Shown one piece after another: positions 53,753 through 64,000 of a stretch of DNA of 64,000 nt. Numbering within the stretch: the first letter of the stretch is position 1; every line of letters begins with the position of its first letter. Source of the DNA: Kurthia gibsonii. Its GTDB lineage: Bacteria > Bacillota > Bacilli > Bacillales_A > Planococcaceae. The DNA lies in NCBI RefSeq assembly GCF_006539985.1, contig NZ_BJOB01000001.1:62001-126000 (forward strand). Reading direction: 5' to 3'. The translations under genes and the position numbers were made by a program. The notes below the pieces were generated by a model, which saw nothing but the letters and a program-made list of their open reading frames with translations, did not search any database and was not told the DNA's origin.

Positions 53753-54845
53753 TCATTTTCTAAAAGGTGACAATATTAGTTGGATGGCTGGCGATGGTGA
53801 GCACGGTGATATTGTCATGAGTACACGTATTCGTTTAGCGCGTAACATATCTGCGTATCGTTTCCCACGTGCTTTTAGTGAAGAAGAAGCGATGGCTATT
53901 GATCGTCAAGTGAGTAGTGCTTTACTCGACTGCGAAACACTTCAAACACCACTCTATCACTTTGATTTGGGGCAAAGACCTTCTTTGCAAAAACAAATTT
54001 TAGTAGAGAAGCATTTAATTAGCCCACAACTTGCGAAAAAAGAACGGATTGGTTCGATTCTCGTATCTGAAGATGAATCAATTAGTGTCATGATTAACGA
54101 AGAAGATCACATTCGCATTCAATGTTTAGAACCAGGACTTAATCTTAAAAAAGCTTTACTAAAAGCAAATGAAATTGATGATTGTATTGAAAAACAAGTG
54201 AACTATGCATTTGATGAAAAATTTGGTTATATGACCACTTGTCCGACAAATGTAGGGACAGGATTACGTGCTTCCGTCATGATGCACTTACCAGCTCTTA
54301 CGATGACGAATCAAGTTCGCGCCTTAATCAATATGATGCCACGACTAGGTTTAATCGTGCGTGGAATTTATGGTGAAGGAACAGAGGCTGTAGGGAATTA
54401 TTATCAAATTTCAAATCAAGTAACACTTGGTAAATCAGAAGAAGAAATCATTCAAGAATTAGAAACGATTGTAGAACAAGTTGTTGCAAAAGAGGTGGAA
54501 GCTAGAAAGGCAATGTTAGAACATGCGCCGATTGCAATTTCAGACCGCTTGCATCGCTCGTTAGGAGTCTTACAAACAGCTCGAATCCTATCGAGTACAG
54601 AAGCTGCGAATTGTTTATCTAACGTGCGTTTGGGTATAGATTTAGGTATCATACAAAGAATTCCAAATGAAGTTTTAAATAAATGTATGCTGATTATGCA
54701 ACCGGGCTTCTTACAACAATATACAGGTACAACATTGAAGCCAAATGAGCGAGATGTGTACCGCGCGACATTGATTCGCGACATGATTAGCGAAGCATGC
54801 CAACATAAATTAGAAGATGAAGGAGAGGACTCATATGATGTTTAA
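53742..54845 (+). CDS. mcsB: Protein arginine kinase McsB
   Basis: The 367-residue protein is a phosphagen-kinase-fold arginine kinase: '[18 protein letters not shown]' (about 27-44, ATP-binding Arg residues), the catalytic-loop '[21 protein letters not shown]' split over about 165-185, and '[15 protein letters not shown]' (about 209-223). McsB phosphorylates Arg residues to mark proteins for ClpCP degradation and inactivates CtsR. ATG 53742 lies inside the mcsA end, with AAGGTGG upstream; GTG 53727 is a less likely alternative. Confidence 0.96.
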   Translation: MKIDHFLKGDNISWMAGDGEHGDIVMSTRIRLARNISAYRFPRAFSEEEAMAIDRQVSSALLDCETLQTPLYHFDLGQRPSLQKQILVEKHLISPQLAKKERIGSILVSEDESISVMINEEDHIRIQCLEPGLNLKKALLKANEIDDCIEKQVNYAFDEKFGYMTTCPTNVGTGLRASVMMHLPALTMTNQVRALINMMPRLGLIVRGIYGEGTEAVGNYYQISNQVTLGKSEEEIIQELETIVEQVVAKEVEARKAMLEHAPIAISDRLHRSLGVLQTARILSSTEAANCLSNVRLGIDLGIIQRIPNEVLNKCMLIMQPGFLQQYTGTTLKPNERDVYRATLIRDMISEACQHKLEDEGEDSYDV

Positions 54846-57273
54846 TCGATTTACACAAAGAGCTCAAAAAGTATTGCAATTAGCACAAGAAGAAGCCATT
54901 CGTATGAAGCATGAAGCGATTGGAACAGAACACATCTTACTTGGATTAATTCGAGAAGGTGGTGGAATCGCTGCAAAAGCTCTTGAGGCTATTGAAGTGA
55001 GCCCTGAAATGATTGAAGAGGGTATTGAAGAACTTGTTGGTACAGGTTCTAAAAATGTTGGACCAATCGTTCATTACACACCTCGTGCTAAAAAAGTCAT
55101 TGAGTTATCAGTAGATGAATCTCGTAAATTAGGTCATTCATATATCGGAACAGAGCATATTTTATTAGCTCTTATTCGCGAAGGTGAAGGTGTTGCTGCT
55201 CGTGTATTAAATAATGCAGGTGTTAGCTTAAATAAAGCGCGTCAACAAGTATTACAACTGCTTGGTAGTTCAGATGCAGGTCAAAACGGTAGCGCTGCTG
55301 CACCGACAGCAAATACGCCAACATTAGATAGCTTAGCGCGTGATTTAACAGAGATGGCGCGTGAAGGTAATTTAGATCCAGTAATTGGACGTAGTAAAGA
55401 AATTACACGTGTGATTGAGGTATTATCTCGTCGTACAAAAAACAACCCTGTTATTATTGGTGAACCGGGTGTTGGTAAAACAGCGATTGCAGAAGGATTA
55501 GCACAACAAATTGTGAATAATGAAGTGCCTGAAATCCTACGTGATAAGCGTGTTATGACACTTGATATGGGTACGGTAGTTGCAGGTACAAAATATCGTG
55601 GTGAGTTTGAAGATCGCTTGAAAAAAGTGATGGATGAAATTCGTCAAGCAGGTAACGTTATCTTATTCATTGATGAGTTACACACATTGATTGGAGCGGG
55701 TGGTGCAGAAGGTGCAATTGATGCATCAAACATCTTAAAACCTTCTCTAGCGCGTGGTGAACTACAATGTATCGGTGCAACAACATTAGATGAGTATCGT
55801 AAATACATTGAAAAAGATGCTGCATTAGAACGTCGTTTCCAACCAATTCAAGTAGATGAACCTTCTGTAGAAGAAGCGATTCAAATTATTGAAGGTTTAC
55901 GTGATCGTTATGAAGCGCATCATCGTGTGAAAATCTCAGATGTTGCAGTAGAAGCAGCTGTTAAAATGAGTGATCGTTACATTTCAGATCGTTTCTTACC
56001 AGATAAAGCGATTGATTTAATTGACGAAGCAGGTTCAAAAGTACGCCTACGTTCTTACACAACACCTCCGAACTTGAAAGAGTTAGAAGTTCAGTTAGAA
56101 GCACTTCGCTCAGAAAAGAATGAAGCGGTGCAAAGTCAAGAGTTTGAAAAAGCAGCGAACCTACGTGATTCTGAACAAAAATTAGTTGCGCAATTAGAAG
56201 AAACAAAGAAAAAATGGAAAGAAGACCAAGGTCGTTCAGAGTCTGAAGTGACAGTGAATGATATTGCAGAAGTTGTTTCGATGTGGACAGGCATTCCAGT
56301 TGCAAAACTAGAACAAGAAGAGTCTACAAAATTACTGAATTTAGAAGAAGAATTACACAAACGTGTAGTAGGACAAAGTGAAGCAGTTGAAGCAATCTCT
56401 CGTGCGATTCGTCGTGCACGTGCGGGATTAAAAGATCCAAAACGTCCGATTGGTTCATTCATCTTCTTAGGACCTACCGGTGTAGGTAAAACAGAATTAG
56501 CTCGTGCGTTAGCTGAAGTTATGTTCGGTGAAGAAGATGCTATGATTCGCATTGATATGTCTGAATACATGGAAAAACATTCGACTTCTCGCTTAGTTGG
56601 TTCGCCTCCAGGTTATGTAGGATTCGATGAAGGTGGTCAATTAACTGAGAAAGTACGTCGTAAACCATATTCAGTTATCTTGTTAGATGAGATTGAAAAA
56701 GCGCATCCAGACGTATTCAACATTCTATTACAAGTATTAGATGATGGACGTTTAACAGACTCAAAAGGGCGCGTTGTCGATTTCCGTAATACAGTTGTTA
56801 TTATGACTTCAAATATTGGTGCAGAAGCACTGAAATATCGTAAATCTCTTGGTTTCGGTGCGCAAGAGAAAAAACAATCACAAGAAAATTCAAAACAAGT
56901 GATGTTAGAAGAACTGAAAAAAGCATTCCGTCCAGAGTTTTTAAACCGTGTGGATGAAATGATTGTCTTCCATCCACTTGAGAAGAAAGAATTAAATGAG
57001 ATTGTTAAAAAGATGGCAGCTCAATTAACAAAACGTCTAAAAGAACAAAACATCGAATTAGAATTAACGGAAGCTGCATTAGACCGAATTGCAAATGAAG
57101 GTTATGATCCAGAATATGGTGCAAGACCACTGCGTCGTGCAATTCAGAAAAATGTAGAAGACCGTTTATCAGAAGAAATTCTAAAAGGTACAGTTCTAAC
57201 AGACCAAATTGTTGTATTTGATGTACAAGACGGCGATTTCGTTGTTCATGTCAAAGAAAAAGCGAAAAACTAA
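54835..57273 (+). CDS. clpC: ATP-dependent Clp protease ATPase ClpC
   Basis: The 812-residue AAA+ protein has two N-terminal Clp_N repeats (about 1-145), AAA-1 with GEPGVGKT (about 212-219), a middle domain with UVR-like coil (about 415-470), AAA-2 with GPTGVGKT (about 549-556), and a C-terminal D2-small domain. ClpC unfolds substrates for ClpP with the help of adaptors MecA, YpbH and McsB. The MM start at 54835 matches B. subtilis, with AAGGAG (54820-54825) upstream, and overlaps mcsB by 11 bp. It ends the ctsR operon; a terminator follows. Confidence 0.97.
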   Translation: MMFNRFTQRAQKVLQLAQEEAIRMKHEAIGTEHILLGLIREGGGIAAKALEAIEVSPEMIEEGIEELVGTGSKNVGPIVHYTPRAKKVIELSVDESRKLGHSYIGTEHILLALIREGEGVAARVLNNAGVSLNKARQQVLQLLGSSDAGQNGSAAAPTANTPTLDSLARDLTEMAREGNLDPVIGRSKEITRVIEVLSRRTKNNPVIIGEPGVGKTAIAEGLAQQIVNNEVPEILRDKRVMTLDMGTVVAGTKYRGEFEDRLKKVMDEIRQAGNVILFIDELHTLIGAGGAEGAIDASNILKPSLARGELQCIGATTLDEYRKYIEKDAALERRFQPIQVDEPSVEEAIQIIEGLRDRYEAHHRVKISDVAVEAAVKMSDRYISDRFLPDKAIDLIDEAGSKVRLRSYTTPPNLKELEVQLEALRSEKNEAVQSQEFEKAANLRDSEQKLVAQLEETKKKWKEDQGRSESEVTVNDIAEVVSMWTGIPVAKLEQEESTKLLNLEEELHKRVVGQSEAVEAISRAIRRARAGLKDPKRPIGSFIFLGPTGVGKTELARALAEVMFGEEDAMIRIDMSEYMEKHSTSRLVGSPPGYVGFDEGGQLTEKVRRKPYSVILLDEIEKAHPDVFNILLQVLDDGRLTDSKGRVVDFRNTVVIMTSNIGAEALKYRKSLGFGAQEKKQSQENSKQVMLEELKKAFRPEFLNRVDEMIVFHPLEKKELNEIVKKMAAQLTKRLKEQNIELELTEAALDRIANEGYDPEYGARPLRRAIQKNVEDRLSEEILKGTVLTDQIVVFDVQDGDFVVHVKEKAKN

Positions 57274-57311
57274 TTTTAGATAGGTGAAAACCTATACGAA
57301 ATTAAAATTTA

Positions 57312-57346
57312 AAAACACTCCAAACAGACGTTTGGAGTGTTTTGCT
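57312..57346 (+). terminator. Terminator after clpC
   Basis: AAAACACTCCAAAC (57312-57325) and GTTTGGAGTGTTTT (57330-57343) form a near-perfect stem. The short loop is AGAC. Confidence 0.88.
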
Positions 57347-57382
57347 TTATAATAAGGGAATATGAATGCGGAGGTGCACAAA

Positions 57383-58762
57383 GTGGCAAAGAAAAAAACA
57401 AAGTTTATGTGTACAGGTTGCGGTTATGAAGCGCCGAAATGGATGGGGCGTTGTCCAGGTTGCGGTGAATGGAATACGATGATTGAAGATGTTGAGATTG
57501 TACAAAAAGGCCCTCGCGGTGCATTCCAACATACAGTGAGTAAATCACAACAAAAAGCCATGCCGATTATTTCAGTCGAAACACAAGAAGAACCACGTGT
57601 ACAAACAGAATTACACGAGTTGAATCGCGTGTTAGGTGGCGGTGTCGTACCAGGTTCACTTGTCCTAATCGGTGGCGACCCAGGGATTGGAAAATCTACA
57701 CTGCTATTACAAGTATCTGCCTTATTATCGAATCAAGGGCATCGTGTTTTATATATATCGGGTGAAGAATCCGTTCGCCAAACGAAGCTACGCGCAGAAC
57801 GCTTAGGGGTAAAATCTGCTGAACTCTATATTTACTCTGAAACAAATTTAGAATTTTTACATGAAACAATTGAGGAAGTACAGCCGAAGTTTGTCATTGT
57901 CGATTCTATTCAAACCGTACATCATCCAGAAGTGACGAGTGCACCAGGAAGTGTATCGCAAGTTCGAGAGTGTACAGCAGAATTAATGCGTATTGCGAAA
58001 ACGAAAAATATCGCTATTTTCTTAGTTGGTCATGTAACGAAAGAAGGACAAATTGCAGGACCGCGTATTTTAGAACATATGGTAGATACCGTTCTTTATT
58101 TTGAAGGAGAACGTCATCACACATATCGTATTTTACGCAGTCAAAAAAATCGATTCGGTTCTACGAATGAAATTGCGATTTTTGAAATGTTGCAAGGTGG
58201 GTTGAAGGAAGTACTAAATCCATCAGAACTATTTTTACAAGAACGTTCGCAAGGTGCGCCAGGGTCTACAGTTGTCGCCTCAATGGAAGGGACAAGACCG
58301 ATTTTAGTAGAGATTCAAGCTCTTGTAACACCATCAAGTTTTAACTATCCAAAACGCATGGCGACAGGATTGGATCAAAATCGAATTTCATTATTAATGG
58401 CTGTTTTAGAAAAACGTATGGGTCTAATGCTACAAGCACAAGATGCCTATATTAAAGTAGCAGGTGGTGTAAAGTTAGACGAACCTGCCATCGATTTAGC
58501 CGTCCTAGTATGTATCGTATCGAGTTTTAAAGATGCGAATGCTAACGCTACGGACTGTTTTGTAGGTGAGGTTGGTTTAACGGGTGAAGTGCGACGTGTG
58601 TCACGTATCGAACAACGTGTTCAAGAAGCAGCGAAACTCGGTTTCAGACGCGCGATTATTCCGGCGTCTAACTTAGGTGGTTGGGAGTACCCAGAAGGGA
58701 TTCAAGTGATGGGTGTAGAGACCGTAAACCAAGCTTTGAAAATTGCGTTCAAAGAAATGTAA
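57383..58762 (+). CDS. radA: DNA repair protein RadA (Sms)
   Basis: The 459-residue protein has a C4 zinc finger (CTGCGYE and CPGCGEW, about 10-30), a RecA-like ATPase with Walker [10 protein letters not shown] (about 100-108), Walker [10 protein letters not shown] and the RadA-specific KNRFGSTNE, then a Lon-like C-terminal domain. It promotes branch migration and DNA unwinding in recombination. The start is GTG 57383 (MAKKKTKF) with GGAGG (57370-57374) upstream; the ATG at 57362 lies before that site. It follows clpC in the same direction as in B. subtilis. Confidence 0.96.
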   Translation: MAKKKTKFMCTGCGYEAPKWMGRCPGCGEWNTMIEDVEIVQKGPRGAFQHTVSKSQQKAMPIISVETQEEPRVQTELHELNRVLGGGVVPGSLVLIGGDPGIGKSTLLLQVSALLSNQGHRVLYISGEESVRQTKLRAERLGVKSAELYIYSETNLEFLHETIEEVQPKFVIVDSIQTVHHPEVTSAPGSVSQVRECTAELMRIAKTKNIAIFLVGHVTKEGQIAGPRILEHMVDTVLYFEGERHHTYRILRSQKNRFGSTNEIAIFEMLQGGLKEVLNPSELFLQERSQGAPGSTVVASMEGTRPILVEIQALVTPSSFNYPKRMATGLDQNRISLLMAVLEKRMGLMLQAQDAYIKVAGGVKLDEPAIDLAVLVCIVSSFKDANANATDCFVGEVGLTGEVRRVSRIEQRVQEAAKLGFRRAIIPASNLGGWEYPEGIQVMGVETVNQALKIAFKEM

Positions 58763-58853
58763 TGATTTCAAAAAGAAAATGACAAAACGTCTACCTCAAA
58801 AGAGAGTTTAGTTGGCAAAGTATGTATAATGAGCTCAAGGGGAGGTGAGAGAA

Positions 58854-59933
58854 ATGTTAAAACGAATCGTTCAAGTCGCATTTTTGTTCATCGGGGGTAC
58901 ATTAGGGTTTATCTTATTACCGCCATTATTTGATGTTATTCATTTAAGTTCAAACTCTTGGATTAACAATCCCTATGTGACGGTTTCGCTTGGTGCAGTT
59001 CTTTTATTCATTCTGTCTTTTGTATTGGCAGATCCGTTTATTCGATTTATGAAATTCTTTGAAGAGCGCCTATTAAAAGCACCTGTGGGCGACTTATTAT
59101 TTGGAACAATTGGTTTAATCATAGGTTTAACACTAGCGTTTTTAGTAGGTGTTGCACTTGATGGTCTTCATTTAGCAGTAATTAGTGATATTGCACCAAT
59201 CTTATTATCCATTGTTTTAGGATATGTTTTCTTCCAAGTCGGTTTCAAAAAACGCGATGAATTAATGTCTGTTTTCACATCGCGTTCTAATAAGAAAAAA
59301 GAAGCAGATGTAGGTGCGGAGAGTTTTAACGAAGTAGGTTATAAGCTACTAGATACAAGCGTTATTATCGACGGTCGAATTGCAGATATTTCAAAAACCG
59401 GTTTTATTGAAGGTGTTTTAGTTGTCCCGCAATTTGTATTAACTGAATTACAGCATATTGCCGACTCATCTGATACATTAAAGCGTACAAGAGGTCGACG
59501 TGGACTTGATATTTTAAAAGTACTTCAAGATGCTTCAAATTCAAATGTCTTAATTACTGAAATTGATTTTGAAGATGTACCTGAAGTGGATTTAAAATTA
59601 GTACGTCTGGCAAAAAAGATGGGTGCACAAATTCTAACGAATGACTTTAACTTAAATAAAGTATGTGAGCTACACAAAGTAAGTGTGTTGAATATTAATG
59701 ACTTAGCTAACGCAGTAAAACCTGTCGTCATTCCAGGTGAAGAAATGAACGTTGTCGTCATCAAAGATGGTAAAGAGCATAATCAAGGGGTTGCCTATCT
59801 AGATGATGGAACGATGATTGTTGTAGAAGAAGGAAAGTCATACATTGGACAAGCGATTGTCGTAATTGTGACATCTGTTCTCCAAACTTCAGCAGGACGA
59901 ATGATTTTTGCTAAGCCAAAAAACCATAAATAG
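58854..59933 (+). CDS. PIN-TRAM domain membrane protein YacL
   Basis: The 359-residue protein has four N-terminal membrane helices (about 5-135), a PIN-domain nuclease fold with conserved acidic residues (LLDTSVIIDGRIADI, about 165-179; VLTELQHIADSSD; and the GRRGLDIL and TNDFNLNKV blocks), and a C-terminal TRAM RNA-binding domain (about 290-350). This is the conserved YacL architecture, a membrane-anchored predicted RNase of unknown target. ATG 58854 follows GGGGAGGTGAG. It stands in the usual Bacillales order between radA and ispD. Confidence 0.92.
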   Translation: MLKRIVQVAFLFIGGTLGFILLPPLFDVIHLSSNSWINNPYVTVSLGAVLLFILSFVLADPFIRFMKFFEERLLKAPVGDLLFGTIGLIIGLTLAFLVGVALDGLHLAVISDIAPILLSIVLGYVFFQVGFKKRDELMSVFTSRSNKKKEADVGAESFNEVGYKLLDTSVIIDGRIADISKTGFIEGVLVVPQFVLTELQHIADSSDTLKRTRGRRGLDILKVLQDASNSNVLITEIDFEDVPEVDLKLVRLAKKMGAQILTNDFNLNKVCELHKVSVLNINDLANAVKPVVIPGEEMNVVVIKDGKEHNQGVAYLDDGTMIVVEEGKSYIGQAIVVIVTSVLQTSAGRMIFAKPKNHK

Positions 59934-59958
59934 TGGTAGTATAAATGTATAAACGAAC

Positions 59959-60011
59959 AGGGGCTGTCCCCAAGAACCAATTGAGGTTTTTTACGGACAA
60001 AGCCCCTTTTA
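59959..60011 (+). terminator. Terminator between yacL and ispD
   Basis: AGGGGCT-GTCC (59959-59969) pairs with GGAC-AAAGCCCCT (59995-60007), followed by TTTT. Confidence 0.75.
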
Positions 60012-60032
60012 TATTGAAGGAGTGTACGTTAT

Positions 60033-60731
60033 ATGCAGTATGACGTGATTTTACCTGCTGCTGGTAGTGGGAAACGAATGGGCGCTAATCAAAATAAGCT
60101 ATTTTTAGAATTAGCAGGCATACCTATATTGATTCATACATTACGTGTTTTCGAACAAGATACGCAGTGTCGAGCAATATATTTAGCTGTAAAATCAGAA
60201 GAACGTGCCTATATTCAGCAACAATTGGCACAATATGAAATTCATAAAGTAGTTGCGATGCCTGATGGTGGTGAAGAACGCCAGCATAGTGTTTATGCGT
60301 GTATACAAGAAATAAAGAATGGTGAAATTGTCCTTGTTCATGATGCAGCAAGACCATTCATTGAATTACCGACGATACATAAGCTTGTACAACAGGCAAC
60401 AGAAAAGGGTGCAGCAATCGCAGGTGTTCGAGCAAAAGATACAATGAAAAATGTACAAGATGATAAAATACAAGAAACGGTGGATCGTTCAAATCTATGG
60501 ATGATTCAAACACCACAGGCTTTTCGATTTGAATTATTAAATCGTGCAGAACAACAAGCAGCAGCAGATGGTTTTTTAGGAACCGATGAAGCGATGCTAG
60601 TGGAACGATTAGATGAATCCATCTATATTGTTGAAAGTAGTTATGAAAATATAAAGATGACAACCAAAGAGGATTTAGTTTTTGGTGAAGCGATTTTAAA
60701 TCGTAGAACAGGAGGACATTCATATGTTTAG
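60033..60731 (+). CDS. ispD: 2-C-methyl-D-erythritol 4-phosphate cytidylyltransferase
   Basis: The 232-residue enzyme has the nucleotide-binding [16 protein letters not shown] (about 7-22), HDAARPFIE (about 105-113) and the '[10 protein letters not shown]' segment. It couples CTP and MEP to give CDP-ME, the third step of the MEP isoprenoid pathway. GAAGGAGTG precedes the ATG. It overlaps ispF by 8 bp; IspF catalyses the later cyclisation, so the two make a coupled pathway pair. Confidence 0.96.
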   Translation: MQYDVILPAAGSGKRMGANQNKLFLELAGIPILIHTLRVFEQDTQCRAIYLAVKSEERAYIQQQLAQYEIHKVVAMPDGGEERQHSVYACIQEIKNGEIVLVHDAARPFIELPTIHKLVQQATEKGAAIAGVRAKDTMKNVQDDKIQETVDRSNLWMIQTPQAFRFELLNRAEQQAAADGFLGTDEAMLVERLDESIYIVESSYENIKMTTKEDLVFGEAILNRRTGGHSYV

Positions 60732-61200
60732 AATTGGACAAGGTTTTGATGTACACGAGTTTGCGGAAGGACGACCATTAATTATCGGTGGTATTACAAT
60801 TCCACATGACAAAGGATTGATTGGGCATTCAGATGCAGATGTATTGTTACATACGGTAACAGATGCAGCATTAGGCGCAATCGGTGAAGGGGATATCGGG
60901 CGACACTTCCCAGATACAGACCCAGAGTTCAAAGATGCAGATTCAGCAAAATTATTAGCGTACATTTGGAAGATTGTTGAGGAGAAAGGGTATAAGTTAG
61001 GAAACGTAGATTGTACAATCATGGCACAACGTCCTAAAATGGCTCCATATATCGAACCAATGCGTAATCGTATTGCAGAACTATTAAATGCAGAACCAGA
61101 TCAAGTAAATGTGAAAGCAACAACAACAGAAAAGCTTGGATTTGTTGGTCGTGAAGAAGGTATTGCAGCAATGGCAACAATTTTGTTAATCAAAGCCTGA
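60724..61200 (+). CDS. ispF: 2-C-methyl-D-erythritol 2,4-cyclodiphosphate synthase
   Basis: The 158-residue enzyme has [14 protein letters not shown] (zinc ligands Asp/His, about 3-16), the second zinc His in [18 protein letters not shown] (about 36-53), GRHFPDTDP and the closing [19 protein letters not shown]. It cyclises CDP-ME 2-phosphate to MEcPP with release of CMP and forms a homotrimer. AGGAGG (60709-60714) lies within the end of ispD, 9 bp before the ATG. Confidence 0.97.
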   Translation: MFRIGQGFDVHEFAEGRPLIIGGITIPHDKGLIGHSDADVLLHTVTDAALGAIGEGDIGRHFPDTDPEFKDADSAKLLAYIWKIVEEKGYKLGNVDCTIMAQRPKMAPYIEPMRNRIAELLNAEPDQVNVKATTTEKLGFVGREEGIAAMATILLIKA

Positions 61201-61278
61201 GTTCCTTTAAATTTCAAGGAGCGAGTGGTAAAATGAGAAAAGTTGAATTTTTCTCGACAAATTAGGAGGATCTGAATT

Positions 61279-62739
61279 ATGACTAAAAAAGTTCGTGTAC
61301 GTTACGCACCAAGTCCAACAGGACATTTACACATCGGTGGCGCACGTACAGCATTATTTAATTATCTATACGCAAAACATTATGATGGGGATTTCGTATT
61401 CCGTATTGAAGATACAGATGTAGCTCGTAACATCGAAGGCGGAGAAGAATCTCAACTTCACAACCTTGAATGGTTAGGCATCATCCCTGTAGAATCACCA
61501 ATCATTGGCGGTCCATACGGTCCATATCGTCAAATGGAACGTTTAGACACATATACAGAGCATGCACAACAATTACTTGAAAAAGGTCTTGCTTACAAAT
61601 GTTTCTGTACATCAGAAGAATTAGAAGCAGAACGCGAAGCGCAACGTGCAAATGGTGTAGCCGCTCCTATGTATAAAGGGACTTGTCGTCACTTAACTGC
61701 AGAAGAAGTTGCAGAAAAAGAAGCAGCGGGTTTACCATACACGATTCGCTTTAAAGTACCAGCAGAAGAAACATATGTAGTTGATGATTTAATTCGTGGC
61801 GAAGTAACGTTTGAATCAAAAGACATCGGTGACTGGGTAATCGTAAAAGCAAATGGAATCCCAACATACAACTATGCTGTTGTTTTAGATGATCACTTAA
61901 TGGAGATGACACACATCTTCCGCGGTGAAGAGCATCTATCAAACACACCAAAACAAATGATGATTTACCGTGCGTTTGGTTGGGAAGTACCTCGTTTTGG
62001 TCATATGACATTAATCGTAAATGAAAATCATAAAAAATTATCAAAACGTGATGAGTCAATTATTCAATTCATCTCACAATATAAAGATTTAGGTTACTTA
62101 CCAGAAGCAATGGTCAACTTCCTTGCATTACTTGGTTGGTCTCCAGAAGGCGAAGAAGAAATCTTCTCAATGGATGAGTTAATCGCTCAATTCACTGAAA
62201 AACGTTTAACAAAATCACCTTCTATGTACGATACTCAAAAGTTAAAATGGATGAACAACCAGTACATGAAGAAGTTATCGCATGAGCAAGTGGTTGAACT
62301 ATGCTTACCATTCTTACAAAAAGAAGGTCTTGTTCCTGAAAATCCAACAGAAGAAGAAGCGGCGTGGGCATCTCGTTTAATCGGCTTATACCATGAGCAA
62401 ATGAGTTACGGTGCAGAAATCGTTGAATTATCAGCACAATTCTTCACAGACGCATTAACATATAGTGAAGAAGAACAAGAAGTATTAGCTGGTGAACAAG
62501 TTTCAGAAGTAATGGCTTCATTCAAAGCACAACTAGAAGCACTTGAAGACTACGTAGCACCAGAAATTAAAAAGGCGATCAAAGCTGTTCAAAAAGAAAC
62601 AGGTCATAAAGGTAAAAATCTATTCATGCCAATTCGTGTTGCAACAACAGGCGAAATGCATGGACCAGAATTAACAGATGCACTTGAACTTTTAGGTAAA
62701 GAAACAGTCATTGCACGCATCGAACCATTTATTAAATAA
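61279..62739 (+). CDS. gltX: Glutamyl-tRNA synthetase
   Basis: The 486-residue class I synthetase has the HIGH-type motif [17 protein letters not shown] (about 12-28), a zinc-like Cys cluster 'CFCTSEELE...CRH', and the KMSKS equivalent [10 protein letters not shown] (about 253-262). The C-terminal anticodon-binding domain is helical. Organisms of this group use it for tRNA-Glu and usually also for tRNA-Gln via GatCAB. AGGAGG precedes the ATG. No transcriptional terminator is clear at its end before the T-box. Confidence 0.96.
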   Translation: MTKKVRVRYAPSPTGHLHIGGARTALFNYLYAKHYDGDFVFRIEDTDVARNIEGGEESQLHNLEWLGIIPVESPIIGGPYGPYRQMERLDTYTEHAQQLLEKGLAYKCFCTSEELEAEREAQRANGVAAPMYKGTCRHLTAEEVAEKEAAGLPYTIRFKVPAEETYVVDDLIRGEVTFESKDIGDWVIVKANGIPTYNYAVVLDDHLMEMTHIFRGEEHLSNTPKQMMIYRAFGWEVPRFGHMTLIVNENHKKLSKRDESIIQFISQYKDLGYLPEAMVNFLALLGWSPEGEEEIFSMDELIAQFTEKRLTKSPSMYDTQKLKWMNNQYMKKLSHEQVVELCLPFLQKEGLVPENPTEEEAAWASRLIGLYHEQMSYGAEIVELSAQFFTDALTYSEEEQEVLAGEQVSEVMASFKAQLEALEDYVAPEIKKAIKAVQKETGHKGKNLFMPIRVATTGEMHGPELTDALELLGKETVIARIEPFIK

Positions 62740-62794
62740 GTTTTCTTTTTTGCAAAGACATTGTAGAATAAAGTTACTTATACAACATAAAGCG

Positions 62795-63052
62795 TTGAAG
62801 AGGAGAAGTATGTGACGCAAGCTCCAAAAAGAGAGGACCATCATCGGCTGAAAGTGGTCTGAGCCTCTGTAAAGCAGAAATGCACCTCTGAGTATTTGAT
62901 TGAACCATGTTTTTAATGAGGTAGGTCAAATCGGTTTGTCACCGTTATCGACCTTGAGTGGAATAGAGGCTGGTTAGTCCTATTCAATCAGAGTGGAACC
63001 GCGTACTTTCTCGCCTCTGTCTATCTTTACGATAGATGGGGGTTTTTTTATT
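62795..63052 (+). ncRNA. T-box leader of cysS (cysteine)
   Basis: The leader holds the conserved T-box AGAGTGGAACCGCG (62990-63003), whose GG can pair with an uncharged tRNA end, followed by a terminator with arm CTATC...GATAG and TTTTTTT (63021-63049). A likely specifier codon TGC (Cys) lies at 62881-62883 in GAAATGCACC. The gene downstream is cysS, consistent with tRNA-Cys sensing. Stem I (about 62800-62960) was not folded in full. Confidence 0.9.
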
Positions 63053-63080
63053 AAACTTAATATCTAAAGGAGTGTTTCAT

Positions 63081-64000
63081 TTGGCTATTCAAATTTTTAA
63101 TACATTAACACGCGAAAAAGAAGAATTTAAACCAATCGAAGAAGGAAAGGTGCGCATGTATGTATGTGGACCAACTGTTTACAACTACATTCATATCGGA
63201 AATGCACGCCCGGTAATCGTTTATGATACAGTTCGTCGCTACTTAACGTATCGTGGTTATGAAGTAGATTATGTTTCAAACTTCACAGATGTAGACGACA
63301 AAATCATCAAAGCAGCAAACGAATTAGGTGAAGATGTATCTGAATTAACAGAGCGTTTCATTGCAGCATATTTTGAAGATATTACAGCACTAGGTGCCCA
63401 AAAAGCAGATGCCCATCCACGTGTAACAGAACATATGGATGAAATTATCGAGTTCATCGATGTATTAGTTCAAAAAGGATATGCGTACGAATCGCAAGGA
63501 GATGTGTATTACCGCACACGCAAATTTAAAAATTATGGACAATTATCACATCAATCTGTAGATGATTTAAAAGTTGGCGCACGTATTGAAGCAGGAACGA
63601 AAAAAGAAGATGACTTAGATTTCGCATTGTGGAAAGCAGCAAAACCAGGTGAGATTTCATGGAAGAGTCCTTGGGGTGAAGGCCGTCCAGGTTGGCATAT
63701 CGAATGTTCTGTTATGGTTCACAATCATTTTGGTGATACAATCGATATTCACGCTGGTGGACAAGATTTGAAATTCCCTCACCATGAAAACGAGATTGCG
63801 CAATCAGAAGCTTATACAGATAAAAAATTCTCAAATTATTGGATGCATAACGGGTATATCAATATTGATAACGAAAAAATGTCAAAATCACTAGGTAACT
63901 TTATTTTAGTACATGACATCATTCAACAAATTAATCCACAAGTATTACGATTCTTTATTTTATCTGTACACTACCGTAACCCAATTAACTTTGCGCAAGA
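63081..64000 (+). CDS. cysS: Cysteinyl-tRNA synthetase (N-terminal part)
   Basis: The 306 visible residues have the zinc-binding [16 protein letters not shown] (about 29-44, with HIGN), [19 protein letters not shown] and EKMSKSLGN (KMSKS, about 267-275). The start codon is TTG 63081 with AAAGGAGTG upstream. The gene runs off the right edge of the window. It follows a T-box leader, with no cysE between gltX and cysS. Confidence 0.96.
   Translation, partial: MAIQIFNTLTREKEEFKPIEEGKVRMYVCGPTVYNYIHIGNARPVIVYDTVRRYLTYRGYEVDYVSNFTDVDDKIIKAANELGEDVSELTERFIAAYFEDITALGAQKADAHPRVTEHMDEIIEFIDVLVQKGYAYESQGDVYYRTRKFKNYGQLSHQSVDDLKVGARIEAGTKKEDDLDFALWKAAKPGEISWKSPWGEGRPGWHIECSVMVHNHFGDTIDIHAGGQDLKFPHHENEIAQSEAYTDKKFSNYWMHNGYINIDNEKMSKSLGNFILVHDIIQQINPQVLRFFILSVHYRNPINFAQ

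Noticed and set aside
1-64000. CRISPR array, prophage, rRNA or tRNA genes
   Set aside because: No regularly spaced repeats, phage structural gene patterns or conserved rRNA/tRNA sequences were seen when reading both strands.

Overview
The window is AT-rich chromosomal DNA of a Gram-positive, endospore-former-like bacterium of the order Bacillales. The gene order ctsR-mcsA-mcsB-clpC-radA-yacL-ispD-ispF-gltX-(T-box)-cysS near the right end is the classic Bacillales arrangement. GuaC, DbpA, RsbQ and HemAT also read as close relatives of the Bacillus subtilis proteins. The low GC content and accessory gene set would fit the Planococcaceae (Kurthia/Lysinibacillus-like), but that placement is inference. 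No rRNA, tRNA, CRISPR array, prophage or intact transposase was seen.

Left part (1-17.6 kb). A truncated Gfo/Idh/MocA-type oxidoreductase, a LURP-one-like protein, a Nudix CoA pyrophosphatase and an ECF transporter S subunit come first. They are followed by a CoA-disulfide reductase/rhodanese fusion behind a CsoR/CstR-like operator. Next is a signalling block: an RsbQ hydrolase overlapping a PAS-GGDEF protein, a small Tad2-like (DUF2829) gene, an SDR, and a preQ1-II riboswitch with queT. A three-gene set (hybrid histidine kinase, CheR-type methyltransferase, convergent REC-PP2C phosphatase) matches the RsbK-RsbM-RsbY sigma-B input module of the Bacillus cereus group. PgeF, an F420 glutamate ligase-like protein, a divergent LysR regulator and the DbpA helicase close the segment.

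Middle part (17.6-44 kb). This is mostly uptake systems with readable regulation: a Fur-box heme ABC operon ending in a HugZ-like heme-utilisation gene; a lysine-riboswitch amino-acid ABC operon; a GlnK/GlnL-like two-component system beside a DAACS glutamate/dicarboxylate symporter; and a livKHMGF branched-chain amino-acid operon with a near-consensus CodY box. A chemoreceptor, guaC, a YcdB/YcdC-like acidic protein, a decayed SDR pseudogene, and a MarR-MFS-SDR-MarR cluster lie between them.

Right part (44-64 kb). Two aldehyde dehydrogenases (the first paired with DUF779), an acyl-CoA thioesterase, a histidine phosphatase, HemAT, a relic IS3-family end, a CorA-type transporter and a DUF4870 protein precede the ctsR/clpC stress operon, the isoprenoid genes and the aminoacyl-tRNA synthetase genes. 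cysE, normally between gltX and cysS in B. subtilis, is missing here.

The least described items are (i) three copies of a ~105-133 bp MITE-like repeat with imperfect terminal inverted repeats and a central, covarying terminator hairpin; (ii) an RsbQ partner in which the RsbP PAS-linker carries a GGDEF domain instead of the PP2C phosphatase; and (iii) a preQ1-II riboswitch with an extra hairpin, outside the streptococcal group in which I know it best.
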